From contig JAGGZG010000108.1 in assembly GCA_021162125.1 (NCBI GenBank), positions 1-5,297 on the forward strand: a stretch of DNA of 5,297 nucleotides. Direction: 5' to 3'. The notes below the pieces were generated by a model that had not been told where the DNA came from, made no database searches, and was given only the letters and a program-made list of their open reading frames with translations. Position 1 is the stretch's first letter, and every line of letters begins with the position of its first letter. This document shows positions 1 to 5,143 of the stretch, piece by piece. This DNA comes from Anaerolineae bacterium. GTDB lineage: Bacteria > Chloroflexota > Anaerolineae > JACIWR01. The translations under genes and the position numbers were made by a program.

Positions 1-400
1 GCTCGTCTGTGACCGTGACCTCCTCCGGTGCCAGACGCAGCTCACGATAGGTCCCCAGATCAACGCGCGGGGGCATAGGGATCGTCAGGTGCAGGGTGAG
101 CGGGTCCCACGTCACCTCTTCCAACGATGCAGGGGCATAGGGTTCGATCTCCTCTTCCTTCAGCGCCTGCTGATAGGACTTCTCAGCCAGGCCGTCTAAC
201 GCCTGGTCCCGAATGGCCTCGACGCCCACGTGACGCACGACGACGTTGTACGGAGCCTTGCCGGGACGGAACCCCGGGATATTGAGTTTGCGGGAGAGGG
301 CACGGGCAGCGCTCCGTAGCGCCTTCTCTACTTCAGCGTCCTCCACCTCGATCGTCATCGCCATCTGGCAGTTCTCTAGTTCTTCCGTTGTGACTTTCAA
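1..400 (-). CDS. tig: Trigger factor, N-terminal part (cut by window edge)
   Basis: Ribosome-associated chaperone and peptidyl-prolyl isomerase that binds nascent chains at the exit tunnel. The first 133 codons are present; the rest lies outside the window. The reading begins MKVTTEELENCQ, typical of family N-termini. It carries the ribosome-docking signature GFRPGKAP at residues 43-50, the same numbering as in the E. coli protein. The later stretch EPYAPASLEEV and the pattern LTIPMPPRVDLGTY are also family-like. There is no ATG at the front. The best start is TTG at 400, with AAGGGG seven bases upstream and an in-frame TGA further up; CTG at 403 is a less likely alternative. It is monocistronic at its 5' end, with its own promoter at 442-450. 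The identification is firm; only the exact start codon is uncertain. Confidence 0.95.
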   Translation of the reverse strand, partial: MKVTTEELENCQMAMTIEVEDAEVEKALRSAARALSRKLNIPGFRPGKAPYNVVVRHVGVEAIRDQALDGLAEKSYQQALKEEEIEPYAPASLEEVTWDPLTLHLTIPMPPRVDLGTYRELRLAPEEVTVTDE

Positions 401-441
401 CAGTACACCCCTTCATAAAGTATAGTTGTGATCGACTCGGC

Positions 442-450
442 ATTATAGCA
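442..450 (-). promoter_or_regulatory. Extended -10 promoter of tig
   Basis: The minus strand reads TGCTATAAT, a perfect extended -10 (TG-n-TATAAT). The predicted transcription start near 435 gives a leader of about 35 nt, ending in the AAGGGG ribosome binding site. No good -35 hexamer is seen at 16-18 bp, which fits an extended -10 promoter. Confidence 0.75.
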
Positions 451-510
451 CAAAACGCCGAAACACGCTAGCTTTTGGGGGCAGACGCGCTCTGCCATCT
501 CACGCGAAAC

Positions 511-563
511 TTACGCCGTCTTTACGCCACCTTTACGCCACTCCCGGCTGGGCGTGATAGAAT
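511..563 (+). promoter_or_regulatory. Three 11-bp-phased TTACGCC repeats and extended -10
   Basis: TTACGCC occurs at 511-517, 522-528 and 533-539, so the repeat period is exactly 11 bp. The last two copies extend to TTTACGCCAC. At 555-563 the plus strand reads TGATAGAAT, an extended -10 with one mismatch. The third repeat falls where a -35 would be, and no other -35 is seen. Direct repeats with an 11-bp period that replace the -35 are typical of OmpR/PhoB-class response regulators. Assignment to that class, and the identity of the regulator, are inference. Seen from the minus strand the same repeats (GGCGTAA) lie about 60-90 bp upstream of the tig -10, so they could also act on tig. Confidence 0.55.
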
Positions 564-570
564 ACAAGCG

Positions 571-776
571 AGTAGAGGATTCGGGAAAACTTAGTGAAAC
601 TTACCAAATCAGGCACATCCTCCCTCTTTCTCCCGTTGGCTTGGAGAGGCGGTATTTCATCCCCCACTTGTTATTGCTAGCGTCGCGGAAGTAACGCCGT
701 AGCCGCCGGTCAAGTCAACAAAGAGCCCCAGGTGTCCGCTTGGCCTGCGGATGGCCGCACCTGGGGCTCTCACTTT
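571..776 (+). ncRNA. Candidate ~200-nt RNA from the phased-repeat promoter
   Basis: A transcript starting just after the extended -10 at 558-563 would run through a stretch without a convincing gene and end at the hairpin terminator at 722-776. The only short reading frame noticed is GTG at 594 to TAG at 680 (28 codons), and it has no clear ribosome binding site. AAACTTA recurs at 587-593 and 597-603, and also at 507-513. No known RNA family was recognised. This call rests only on the promoter and terminator; it could equally be an unproductive promoter or one acting on tig. Confidence 0.25.
722..776. terminator. Strong hairpin, probable bidirectional terminator after selD
   Basis: A perfect 13-bp inverted repeat, AGAGCCCCAGGTG at 722-734 and CACCTGGGGCTCT at 758-770, is nested around an inner TCCGC/GCGGA pair (735-739, 747-751). 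On the plus strand it is followed by TTTT at 773-776. On the minus strand it is followed by CTTTGTTGACTT. It lies 30 nt beyond the selD stop, so it most likely ends the selenium operon transcript, and it may also stop plus-strand transcription. Both T-tracts are short, so termination strength is inferred from the stem. Confidence 0.7.
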
Positions 777-799
777 TCGTATACATCGCTACGGGCCTG

Positions 800-1883
800 T
801 CAAACCACCTCGATGCCTTCCCCCTCCACCACCTCACCCACGACCCAGGCACTCTGACCCAGTGCCGCGCAGCGGGCCAGAAGCTCATCGGCCTCCTCGG
901 CAGGTATGGCGATGAGCAGTCCCCCCGAGGTCTCCGGTGTGAAGAGCAGTAATTGCATCTCGTATTCGAGGCGGGCCGCAAAGCGCACGTAGTGGTTGTA
1001 CGCATCCCGGTTGCGATTAGCTCCGCCGGGGGAAGAGGAGCATATCCGCGTAGTCTTTGGCTCCCGGATGGAAGGGCAGGTCATCGAAGCGGAAACGCAG
1101 GCATGCGCCGCTCTTCTCCGCCATCTCGTAAGCGTGTCCCAGCAGGCCAAAACCGGTGATGTCTGTTGCTGCGTGGAACTCACCGCCCTGCATCGCCTCG
1201 GCAGCGTGCTTATTGAGTTGTATCATTGACTGCGTGGCCGCCTCCACATGGGCCAGGTCAGCCGCGTCGGCCTTGAAGGCCGTGGTGATAATGCCCACGC
1301 CCAGCGGTTTGGTGAGCACCAGCACGTCGCCGGGCCGCGCTCCGCCTTTGGTGACGATTCTATCAGGATGGACGATGCCCATCACCGTCAGCCCGTACTT
1401 GGGCTCCTCGTCATCAATGGTGTGGCCGCCAGCAATGACGCCCCCGGCTTCTTTCACCTTCTCCGCACCGCCGCGCAGAATCTCGATGATGGTAGCCTCG
1501 TCCATGTCGGCGGGGAAAGCGGCGATGTTGAGGGCCAACACCACCTGGCCGCCCATGGCGTACACGTCGCTCATCGCGTTGGCGGCAGCGATAGCGCCGT
1601 ATGCGTAGGGATCGTCCACGATGGGCGTGAAAAAGTCCGTGGTCTGGATGACGGCCACCTCGTCGTTGATGCGGTACACCGCCGCGTCGTCGGCCACCTC
1701 CAGCCCGACCAACAAGTCGGGATAGTCGGCCTCGTGGAATATGTTTTTCAGTGGGCGCAGCACCTGCGCCAGGGCCTCAGGGCCCCGTTTGGCCGCTCAG
1801 CCCGCGGCCTTGGTCATGGCCGTCAGGCGGACAGGTGCACCCGCGTCGCGCGGCACACGCACCTTGCACGTCTTTCCGCTCAC
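800..1883 (-). CDS. selD: Selenophosphate synthetase with Sec at the active site; frameshifted near the C-terminus
   Basis: Makes selenophosphate from selenide and ATP, the Se donor for Sec-tRNA and selenouridine. The start is GTG at 1883, behind GGAGGTGAT. An in-frame TGA at 1799-1797 (residue 29) stands in the motif GUAAK, where other SelD proteins have Cys or Sec followed by the catalytic Lys (here K32; GCGCK in E. coli). Further landmarks are DDAAVY (65-70), TTDFF (81-85), NAMSDVYAMGG (102-112), GGHTIDDEEP (152-161) and DITGFGLLGH (241-250). After P285 the frame runs into TAA at 1019-1017. The family continuation PGGANRNRDAYNHY and then TPETSGGLL is found one frame over, ending at TGA 802-800. 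Dropping one C from the CCCCC run at 1032-1028 restores a 360-residue protein of normal length. The shift may be a sequence error, a real mutation or recoding. It is the last gene of the cluster, 45 nt after DUF3343. Confidence 0.92.
1754..1799 (-). promoter_or_regulatory. Bacterial SECIS-like hairpin downstream of the selD UGA
   Basis: In the mRNA, a 7-bp perfect stem GGCGCAG/CUGCGCC (plus-strand positions 1764-1770 and 1754-1760) closes a GUG triloop. If the top pair opens, the loop is GGUGC on a 6-bp stem. The loop begins 34 nt after the UGA at 1799-1797. This lies within the 16-37 nt spacing reported for bacterial SECIS elements, and a G is present at the loop start as the consensus asks. 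A competing GGGCC/GGCCC hairpin lies between it and the UGA. Function in SelB recruitment is inferred. Confidence 0.65.
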
Positions 1884-1928
1884 ACCATCACCTCCATAAA
1901 AACCACCGCCCCACCGCCAGCTCCCCAG

Positions 1929-2156
1929 CTACCAATCCATCCGGTGAAACCCGTCATAGTCTACGTTGTTCGCACGCAAGGCTTCTTCCACGGCTTCCCG
2001 CTCCGCCCAGTCAAAGCGCAGGGCCGTCCCACAGTTGGAGCTGAGATGGCGTGGGGTGGGGATGAGCTTCACCTTGAGCCCCGCCAGATGGCAGACCCGC
2101 TCGGCGCGTATAGCGTGGCTGGTGGAGGGGACGAGTACGACGCCGTAATCAGACAT
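1929..2156 (-). CDS. DUF3343 / putative Se/S carrier-like small protein
   Basis: A 75-residue protein starting MSDYGVVLVPSTSHAIRAE. It fits the DUF3343 family (annotated as putative Se/S carrier protein-like): an N-terminal beta strand, a helix with HAIRAER, then KLIPTPRHLSSNCGTALRF. The single family cysteine sits in the conserved SSNCG segment and is the likely persulfide or perselenide site; two other features, HLAG and the acidic tail, are unremarkable. The ATG at 2156 overlaps the yedF stop as TGATG, so translation is probably coupled; GTG at 2159 is an alternative start. Genes of this family are often found beside yedF, selD and a cysteine desulfurase, as here. The family is recognised with good confidence; the carrier role is inferred from context and the cysteine. 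Confidence 0.85.
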   Translation of the reverse strand: MSDYGVVLVPSTSHAIRAERVCHLAGLKVKLIPTPRHLSSNCGTALRFDWAEREAVEEALRANNVDYDGFHRMDW

Positions 2157-2761
2157 CACAGATTCACCACCTTCCCCGCCCCCAGCATCGCCTCAGCGAT
2201 GGTGTACATGTTAGACACCTCGCCCACGGCCACCTTGTCCTTCAGGCCGTAGTACCCCAGACAGGTGCCGCAGGCCAGGATCTCCACCCCCCGCTCGTGC
2301 AGGGCCTGCAGGTCCTCCACCACCGGCGAACCCTCCACCACCAGCTTGACTCCGCTGTTGAAGAAGATGATGGTGTCGGGCACGGGCTCCACCTCGCCCA
2401 GGGTGTGGAAGAAGCCCCGGATGAGAATCTCCCCCAGTTCGGCGTGCTCCCCCTGGCCCATGAACTCGCTGGGCACCACCAGCACCAGCGGCCCCCCGGC
2501 GGGAGCGGTGGAGAAACCGGGTTTTTCAGCAAAAACCTGGTTTCCTGGTGCTTCCCCTTTGCTGATGTGCAGGTAGATGCCGTCGTCCCGCTGCTCGACC
2601 CGCACCGTGCACCCGGCCTTCTCGGCCATGCGGGTCACGTTCTGCTGGGCTGTCTCGTTGTCCACGATGGTCGTTACCTGGTCGGCTTCAGCCAAGGCTT
2701 TCCGGGTATTGATCACCGGCTGCGGGCAAGGCAACCCGCGAGCATCAACAACTTTCACCAT
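2156..2761 (-). CDS. yedF: YedF, selenium-metabolism protein (TusA domain + DsrE-like domain)
   Basis: A 201-residue two-domain protein. Residues 1-70 form a TusA/SirA-like sulfur carrier domain with the signature GLPCPQPV; C12 in the CPxP motif is the sulfur- or selenium-carrying residue in the family. Residues about 90-201 are DsrE-like (PLVLVVPSEFMGQGE, then IIFFNSGVKL) and end in an ILACGTCLGYYGL segment with C164 and C167. This is the architecture of the YedF family that co-occurs with SelD. The exact reaction is not established, but delivery of reduced selenium between the desulfurase and SelD is the usual proposal. The ATG has AAGGAG six bases upstream. The linker (about residues 74-85) is encoded by a 30-bp near-perfect palindrome at 2514-2543. 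Its stop overlaps the next gene by one base. A 141-nt gap upstream leaves room for an internal promoter, but none is convincing. Confidence 0.93.
   Translation of the reverse strand: MVKVVDARGLPCPQPVINTRKALAEADQVTTIVDNETAQQNVTRMAEKAGCTVRVEQRDDGIYLHISKGEAPGNQVFAEKPGFSTAPAGGPLVLVVPSEFMGQGEHAELGEILIRGFFHTLGEVEPVPDTIIFFNSGVKLVVEGSPVVEDLQALHERGVEILACGTCLGYYGLKDKVAVGEVSNMYTIAEAMLGAGKVVNL
2514..2543. repeat. Near-perfect palindrome inside the yedF linker
   Basis: Arms AAACCGGGTTTTT (2514-2526) and AAAAACCTGGTTT (2531-2543) are complementary at 12 of 13 positions around a CAGC loop. The element is AT-rich at its centre in a GC-rich gene and falls exactly between the TusA and DsrE-like domains. It keeps the frame, encoding part of NQVFAEKPGF. 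It resembles small palindromic repeats that insert into tolerant protein linkers. Whether other copies exist in the genome cannot be seen here. Confidence 0.6.
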
Positions 2762-2902
2762 CCGTCTCTCCTTAACTTGACATCGTTAAATTTGGCTCGA
2801 AGGGGGGTCTGTGCCCCCGACTTGATACAATACAAAGGCAAGTGTTACAGAGCTAATGACGCAGTTCCCCGGAGTGTCATTGCGCAATGTAACCACGTCA
2901 AG
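2762..2902 (-). other. Leader region of yedF: hairpins, no gene
   Basis: The gap between the VanZ-like gene and yedF holds no reading frame worth calling. It contains a GC hairpin GGGGG/CCCCC (2803-2807 and 2814-2818, loop of 6), a small inverted repeat TTAAC/GTTAA (2772-2776, 2785-2789) next to the ribosome binding site, and a perfect palindrome ATTGCGCAAT at 2879-2888 that could be an operator. A weak minus-strand -10 such as TATTGT, near 2829-2834, has no matching -35. An internal promoter or processing site is possible but not demonstrated. Confidence 0.4.
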
Positions 2903-3304
2903 CTAAGCACGACGTTCTCGCCATAGTCCAAAGGCCAGCACCCCCAAAATCGCTCCGCCTGTATCCACTCCCAGGTCGAACATCTCTGGCCACCCAGGGA
3001 AGCGAGCCTGGACGAGGAACTGAAATCCCTCTTGCAACACGGCTACTCCGACCACCGCCGCCAGCAGAAGTGACAGTTGCTTCCGCCTGATGGGACGCTT
3101 ACCGACAAAGTATACGCCCAGCAGATAAGCCAGCATTCCAAAGAGGAAGGTGTGCATCAGCACATGGGCCGTCATGGAACCAAAGATGTAGTCGAAAACC
3201 GCCTGGTAGCTCGCCGAGAAGCGGGAGAGCCAGGCGAACCGACCGTGTCGGCCTGGCTAGAGCCAATCGCTAATCTGGCGATCTGCTTCGAGTGCGTTAG
3301 ACAT
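2903..3304 (-). pseudogene. VanZ-like small membrane protein interrupted by an in-frame amber codon
   Basis: The natural start is ATG at 3304: it overlaps the desulfurase stop (ATGTCTAA, 8 nt) and has GGAGAGG just upstream. The frame reads 15 codons, meets TAG at 3259-3257, then stays open for 117 further codons to the stop at 2903. The part after the amber codon looks like real protein (RFSASYQAVFDYIF and onward). Predicted membrane segments lie at about residues 48-67 and 77-97, and a third near 113-128. A VanZ-like pattern E92..Q95, R101, D110, D114, GG 116-117 is visible, but the match is moderate. A glutamine codon (CAG) at the amber site would be one base away. Translation could instead begin at ATG 3175, giving 90 residues, but no ribosome binding site is seen there. 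Its role in selenium metabolism, if any, is unknown. Confidence 0.65.
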
Positions 3305-4484
3305 CCTCTCCATGCAAAGTCTCGTTGCTGTACTGATCCGCTGCCCTAATCCGCTGCACAGCCTCTATCGCTCTCTCCACTTCGTCCATCGCGTTGAGGT
3401 AGCCCAGCCCGAAGCGTACCGTGCCCCAGGGGAAAGTGCCGATGGTCCTGTGGGCCGCCGGGGCGCAGTGCAACCCCACCCGGCAGAGGATGCCGTATTC
3501 CTCATCCAGCCGCAGGCCCACCTCCGAAGGCTCCAGTCCGGCCACGTTGAACGAGACCGTCCCCGTCTGCCGTGTGGCATCCAAGCCGCCGTACACGGTG
3601 ACCCCAGGGATCTCCCGCAGGCCATCAATGAGCCGCTGGGTGAGGGCCACCTCGTGCGCCCGGATGTGCTCCACGCCCCGTCCCAGCACCCAGCGCACCC
3701 CCACCGCCAGCCCGGCCAGGCCCACGGCGTTGGGCGTGCCCGCCTCACACTTGTCGGGCAGGAAGTCCGGGTGCTCCTCGTACTCCGAACGGCTGCCCGT
3801 GCCCCCACGCTTCAGCGGCTCCAGCCTCCCCACGTCCACCCGCTCGCCGATGACCAGCCCGCCGGTGCCCATCGGCCCGTAGAGGGCCTTGTGCCCGGTG
3901 AAACACAGCAGGTCAATGTTGTCGGCCTGCACGTCCAGGGGCACCGCTCCCGCCGTCTGGGCCGCGTCCACCAGGAGCAGCAAGCCATGCTCCCGGGCGA
4001 TGCGCCCGGCCTCGCGGACGGGGAGAAGGGAGCCTACCACGTTGGAGCCGTGGTTGAGGACGATCATCACCGTGTTGGAGCGGATAGCCGCCTCCAGGTC
4101 GGCGGGGTCAAGGAAGCCCTGGGGCGAGCAGGACACCACGGTCAACTCTACACCCCGCCGCTCCAGAGCCCGCAGGGGGCGCATCACCGAGTTGTGCTCC
4201 ATGCTGCTGGTGATGACGTGGTCGCCGGGGCGCAGCAAGCCGCGCAGGGCCAGGTTGATAGCCTCGGTCGCGTTGAGGCCAAAGACAATGCGCAGGGGAT
4301 CAGGGACGTTGAAAAGCTCGCTCAGGGCCTCCCGCGCGTCGTAGACGATACGCCCGGCTTCCACCGAGAGGCGGTGCCCAGAGCGGCCCGGGTTGGCTCC
4401 CACCGATTCCATGAAATGCACCACGGCCTGGATCACCTCCGGCGGCTTGGGCCAGGAGGTGGCCGCGTTGTCAAAGTAGATCAT
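3297..4484 (-). CDS. Cysteine desulfurase / selenocysteine lyase family protein (class V aminotransferase fold)
   Basis: PLP enzyme that removes S or Se from cysteine or selenocysteine as a persulfide or perselenide. The start is ATG at 4484, giving MIYFDNAATSWPKP with GAGG seven bases upstream; TTG at 4490 is too close to that site. Visible family motifs, numbered from this ATG, are EHNS (96-99, ring-stacking His97), VDAAQTAG (172-179, Asp173 and Gln176 binding PLP), TGHKALYGPMGTGG (K199, Schiff-base lysine), RGGTGS (226-231) and CRVGLHCAPAAH (catalytic Cys340). At 395 residues it has a full-length family size. It resembles the SufS-like subgroup found next to yedF, DUF3343 and selD rather than housekeeping IscS. 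First gene of the cluster, behind the promoter at 4788-4815; its end overlaps the VanZ-like start by 8 nt. Substrate preference for Se over S is inferred from context. Confidence 0.93.
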   Translation of the reverse strand: MIYFDNAATSWPKPPEVIQAVVHFMESVGANPGRSGHRLSVEAGRIVYDAREALSELFNVPDPLRIVFGLNATEAINLALRGLLRPGDHVITSSMEHNSVMRPLRALERRGVELTVVSCSPQGFLDPADLEAAIRSNTVMIVLNHGSNVVGSLLPVREAGRIAREHGLLLLVDAAQTAGAVPLDVQADNIDLLCFTGHKALYGPMGTGGLVIGERVDVGRLEPLKRGGTGSRSEYEEHPDFLPDKCEAGTPNAVGLAGLAVGVRWVLGRGVEHIRAHEVALTQRLIDGLREIPGVTVYGGLDATRQTGTVSFNVAGLEPSEVGLRLDEEYGILCRVGLHCAPAAHRTIGTFPWGTVRFGLGYLNAMDEVERAIEAVQRIRAADQYSNETLHGEDV

Positions 4485-4781
4485 GATCAATCCTCAGATC
4501 GTTTAATTAGGCTCACGATGAAGTCCCGATGACCAAAGCCCGGGTTGGGATTGGGCCATACGTGCTGCCTGGGGGTAAACACAGCGCCGGATGACCCGGC
4601 CGCCAGGGGGTAGAGGGGCTTCAATCAGGAGTGCGGCAGGGGAAGAGAAAGTACGGGAGGGCTACCCCACGTACTCCCCAGGCCCTCGCTGCGCGAGCCC
4701 ACTGCGGGCGAAACTTGCACCGGCCTGCAATTTGTATAACAGGGAGCGTGATAAGAAATATTTATCATCGTTAGAAGGATG
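4485..4781 (-). other. Hairpin-rich ~300-nt leader of the selenium operon
   Basis: Between the promoter and the desulfurase start there are several inverted repeats. These are TGATAA/TTATCA (4749-4754, 4762-4767), TTGCA/TGCAA (4715-4719, 4726-4730), CTCGC/GCGAG with a 3-nt loop (4685-4697), AGTACG/CGTACT (4650-4655, 4670-4675) enclosing a smaller GGG/CCC pairing, and GCCGG/CCGGC (4586-4590, 4596-4600). No known riboswitch, tRNA or T-box pattern was recognised. It could be a regulatory leader, an independent RNA, or an intergenic repeat. The only ORF considered here is the weak one at 4487-4624. Confidence 0.4.
4487..4624 (-). CDS. Possible 45-codon ORF just upstream of the desulfurase
   Basis: A frame from TTG at 4624 to TGA at 4489-4487 ends 2 nt before the desulfurase ATG, the spacing of coupled genes. 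Its C-terminal half reads HVWPNPNPGFGHRDFIV then SLIKRSED, with about two thirds G/C at third codon positions, higher than the neighbouring frame. There is no ribosome binding site in front of the TTG, and no family is recognised. It may be a leader peptide, the tail of a decayed gene, or chance. Confidence 0.25.
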   Translation of the reverse strand: MKPLYPLAAGSSGAVFTPRQHVWPNPNPGFGHRDFIVSLIKRSED

Positions 4782-4787
4782 GCTTAT

Positions 4788-4815
4788 ATTATAGCCAGAA
4801 GGGGCAGGTTGTCAA
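4788..4815 (-). promoter_or_regulatory. Consensus sigma70-type promoter of the selenium operon
   Basis: Read on the minus strand, TTGACA (4815-4810) is followed after 16 bp by TATAAT (4793-4788), both hexamers perfect. Transcription should start near 4781 and reach the desulfurase after a leader of about 300 nt. The -10 lies in a small inverted repeat GGCT/AGCC (4781-4784, 4793-4796). The -35 begins 2 bp from the target duplication of the IS remnant, so the insertion cut off any upstream activator sites but left the core promoter intact. Confidence 0.8.
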
Positions 4816-4824
4816 ATGCAACTT

Positions 4825-5022
4825 GGCTCTTCAGGAAATAGTGGGAAGAGGGACAGGCAGGCCATGTTGGGCCAGGACCTGTAAGCGAAAGTTGTCAAAG
4901 TTGCGATAGCCGTAAGCTCGACCGATGACGTGCTTGAACCTCCTTTGGGATATCTTTGGTCAAGTATAATACCCCAAATGGGCTCGCTTGTCTACTTTAC
5001 CCCACTATTTCCCGAAGACCCC
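4825..5022 (-). mobile_element. Internally deleted ISL3-type IS remnant with inverted ends
   Basis: The ends are inverted: GGCTCTTC-A-GGAAATAGTGGG at the left (4825-4845) and its complement with minor differences at the right (core CCCACTATTTCC at 5001-5012, then GAAGACCCC). They are flanked by TGCAACTT (4817-4824) and TGCAAGTT (5023-5030), a 7-of-8 match to the 8-bp duplication usual for ISL3. Inside, the right end keeps what looks like the transposase leader with AAAGGAGG (4946-4939). This runs directly into the last codons of the transposase, so most of the gene is deleted and only 198 bp remain. ISL3 assignment comes from the tail motif and the end sequences. Confidence 0.75.
4831..4944 (-). 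pseudogene. ISL3-family transposase, C-terminal fragment
   Basis: The minus strand reads RRFKHVIGRAYGYRNFDNFR and then LQVLAQHGLPVPLPTIS before TGA at 4833-4831. The pattern K.I.R.AYGYRNF.NFRL matches the C-terminal end of ISL3-type transposases. An in-frame TGA at 4962-4960 precedes it, and no start codon is present, so it is not a functional gene. Its stop lies inside the left inverted end, as is common for such elements. The fusion to a ribosome-binding-site-like AAAGGAGG immediately upstream marks the likely deletion junction near 4936-4941. Confidence 0.75.
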
Positions 5023-5143
5023 TGCAAGTTTACCTCCCAGCCGTATTTGGCCAGGAGGGATGGTTCACAATAGGTTGACACTCTTTCCGACAGCCCGTCT
5101 GCCCCGAGCTAAAGCCTTCGACAGGCTCAGGCCGAGGGCTCAA

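Noticed and set aside
505..545. The TTACGCC repeats as a CRISPR-like array
   Set aside because: Units are 7 bp on an 11-bp period without spacers; the arrangement fits transcription-factor sites, not CRISPR.
800..802. Terminal UGA of selD as a second selenocysteine
   Set aside because: The protein has already reached the usual family end, and only a few codons follow before another stop, with no SECIS-like hairpin at a suitable distance.
1881..1898. Five-codon minicistron ATGGAGGTGATGGTGTGA ahead of selD
   Set aside because: It is made of the selD ribosome binding site itself; a translated leader is not needed to explain it.
1248..2252. 334-codon open frame on the plus strand across selD, DUF3343 and yedF
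   Set aside because: It crosses three well-supported minus-strand genes, has no recognisable domains, and is explained by codon bias of the opposite strand.
3297..4490. TTG at 4490 as start of the cysteine desulfurase
   Set aside because: The GAGG site would be almost touching it; ATG at 4484 has proper spacing and gives the family-typical MIYFDNAAT start.
3312..4532. 406-codon open frame on the plus strand opposite the cysteine desulfurase
   Set aside because: It is a GC-rich antisense shadow: low-complexity composition, no family motifs, and the minus strand holds an intact PLP enzyme with all key residues.
4500..4545. tRNA-Sec (selC) near the GGACTTCATCGTG segment on the minus strand
   Set aside because: The anticodon-like loop has no matching stem, and no acceptor stem, long variable arm or T-loop could be assembled around it.
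4591..4794. 67-codon plus-strand frame with Arg/Pro-rich sequence
   Set aside because: No ribosome binding site, no family resemblance, and it lies over the hairpin-rich leader and -10 of the minus-strand promoter.
5073..5100. TTGACA on the plus strand as a promoter
   Set aside because: No -10-like hexamer occurs at 15-19 bp and no plus-strand gene follows.
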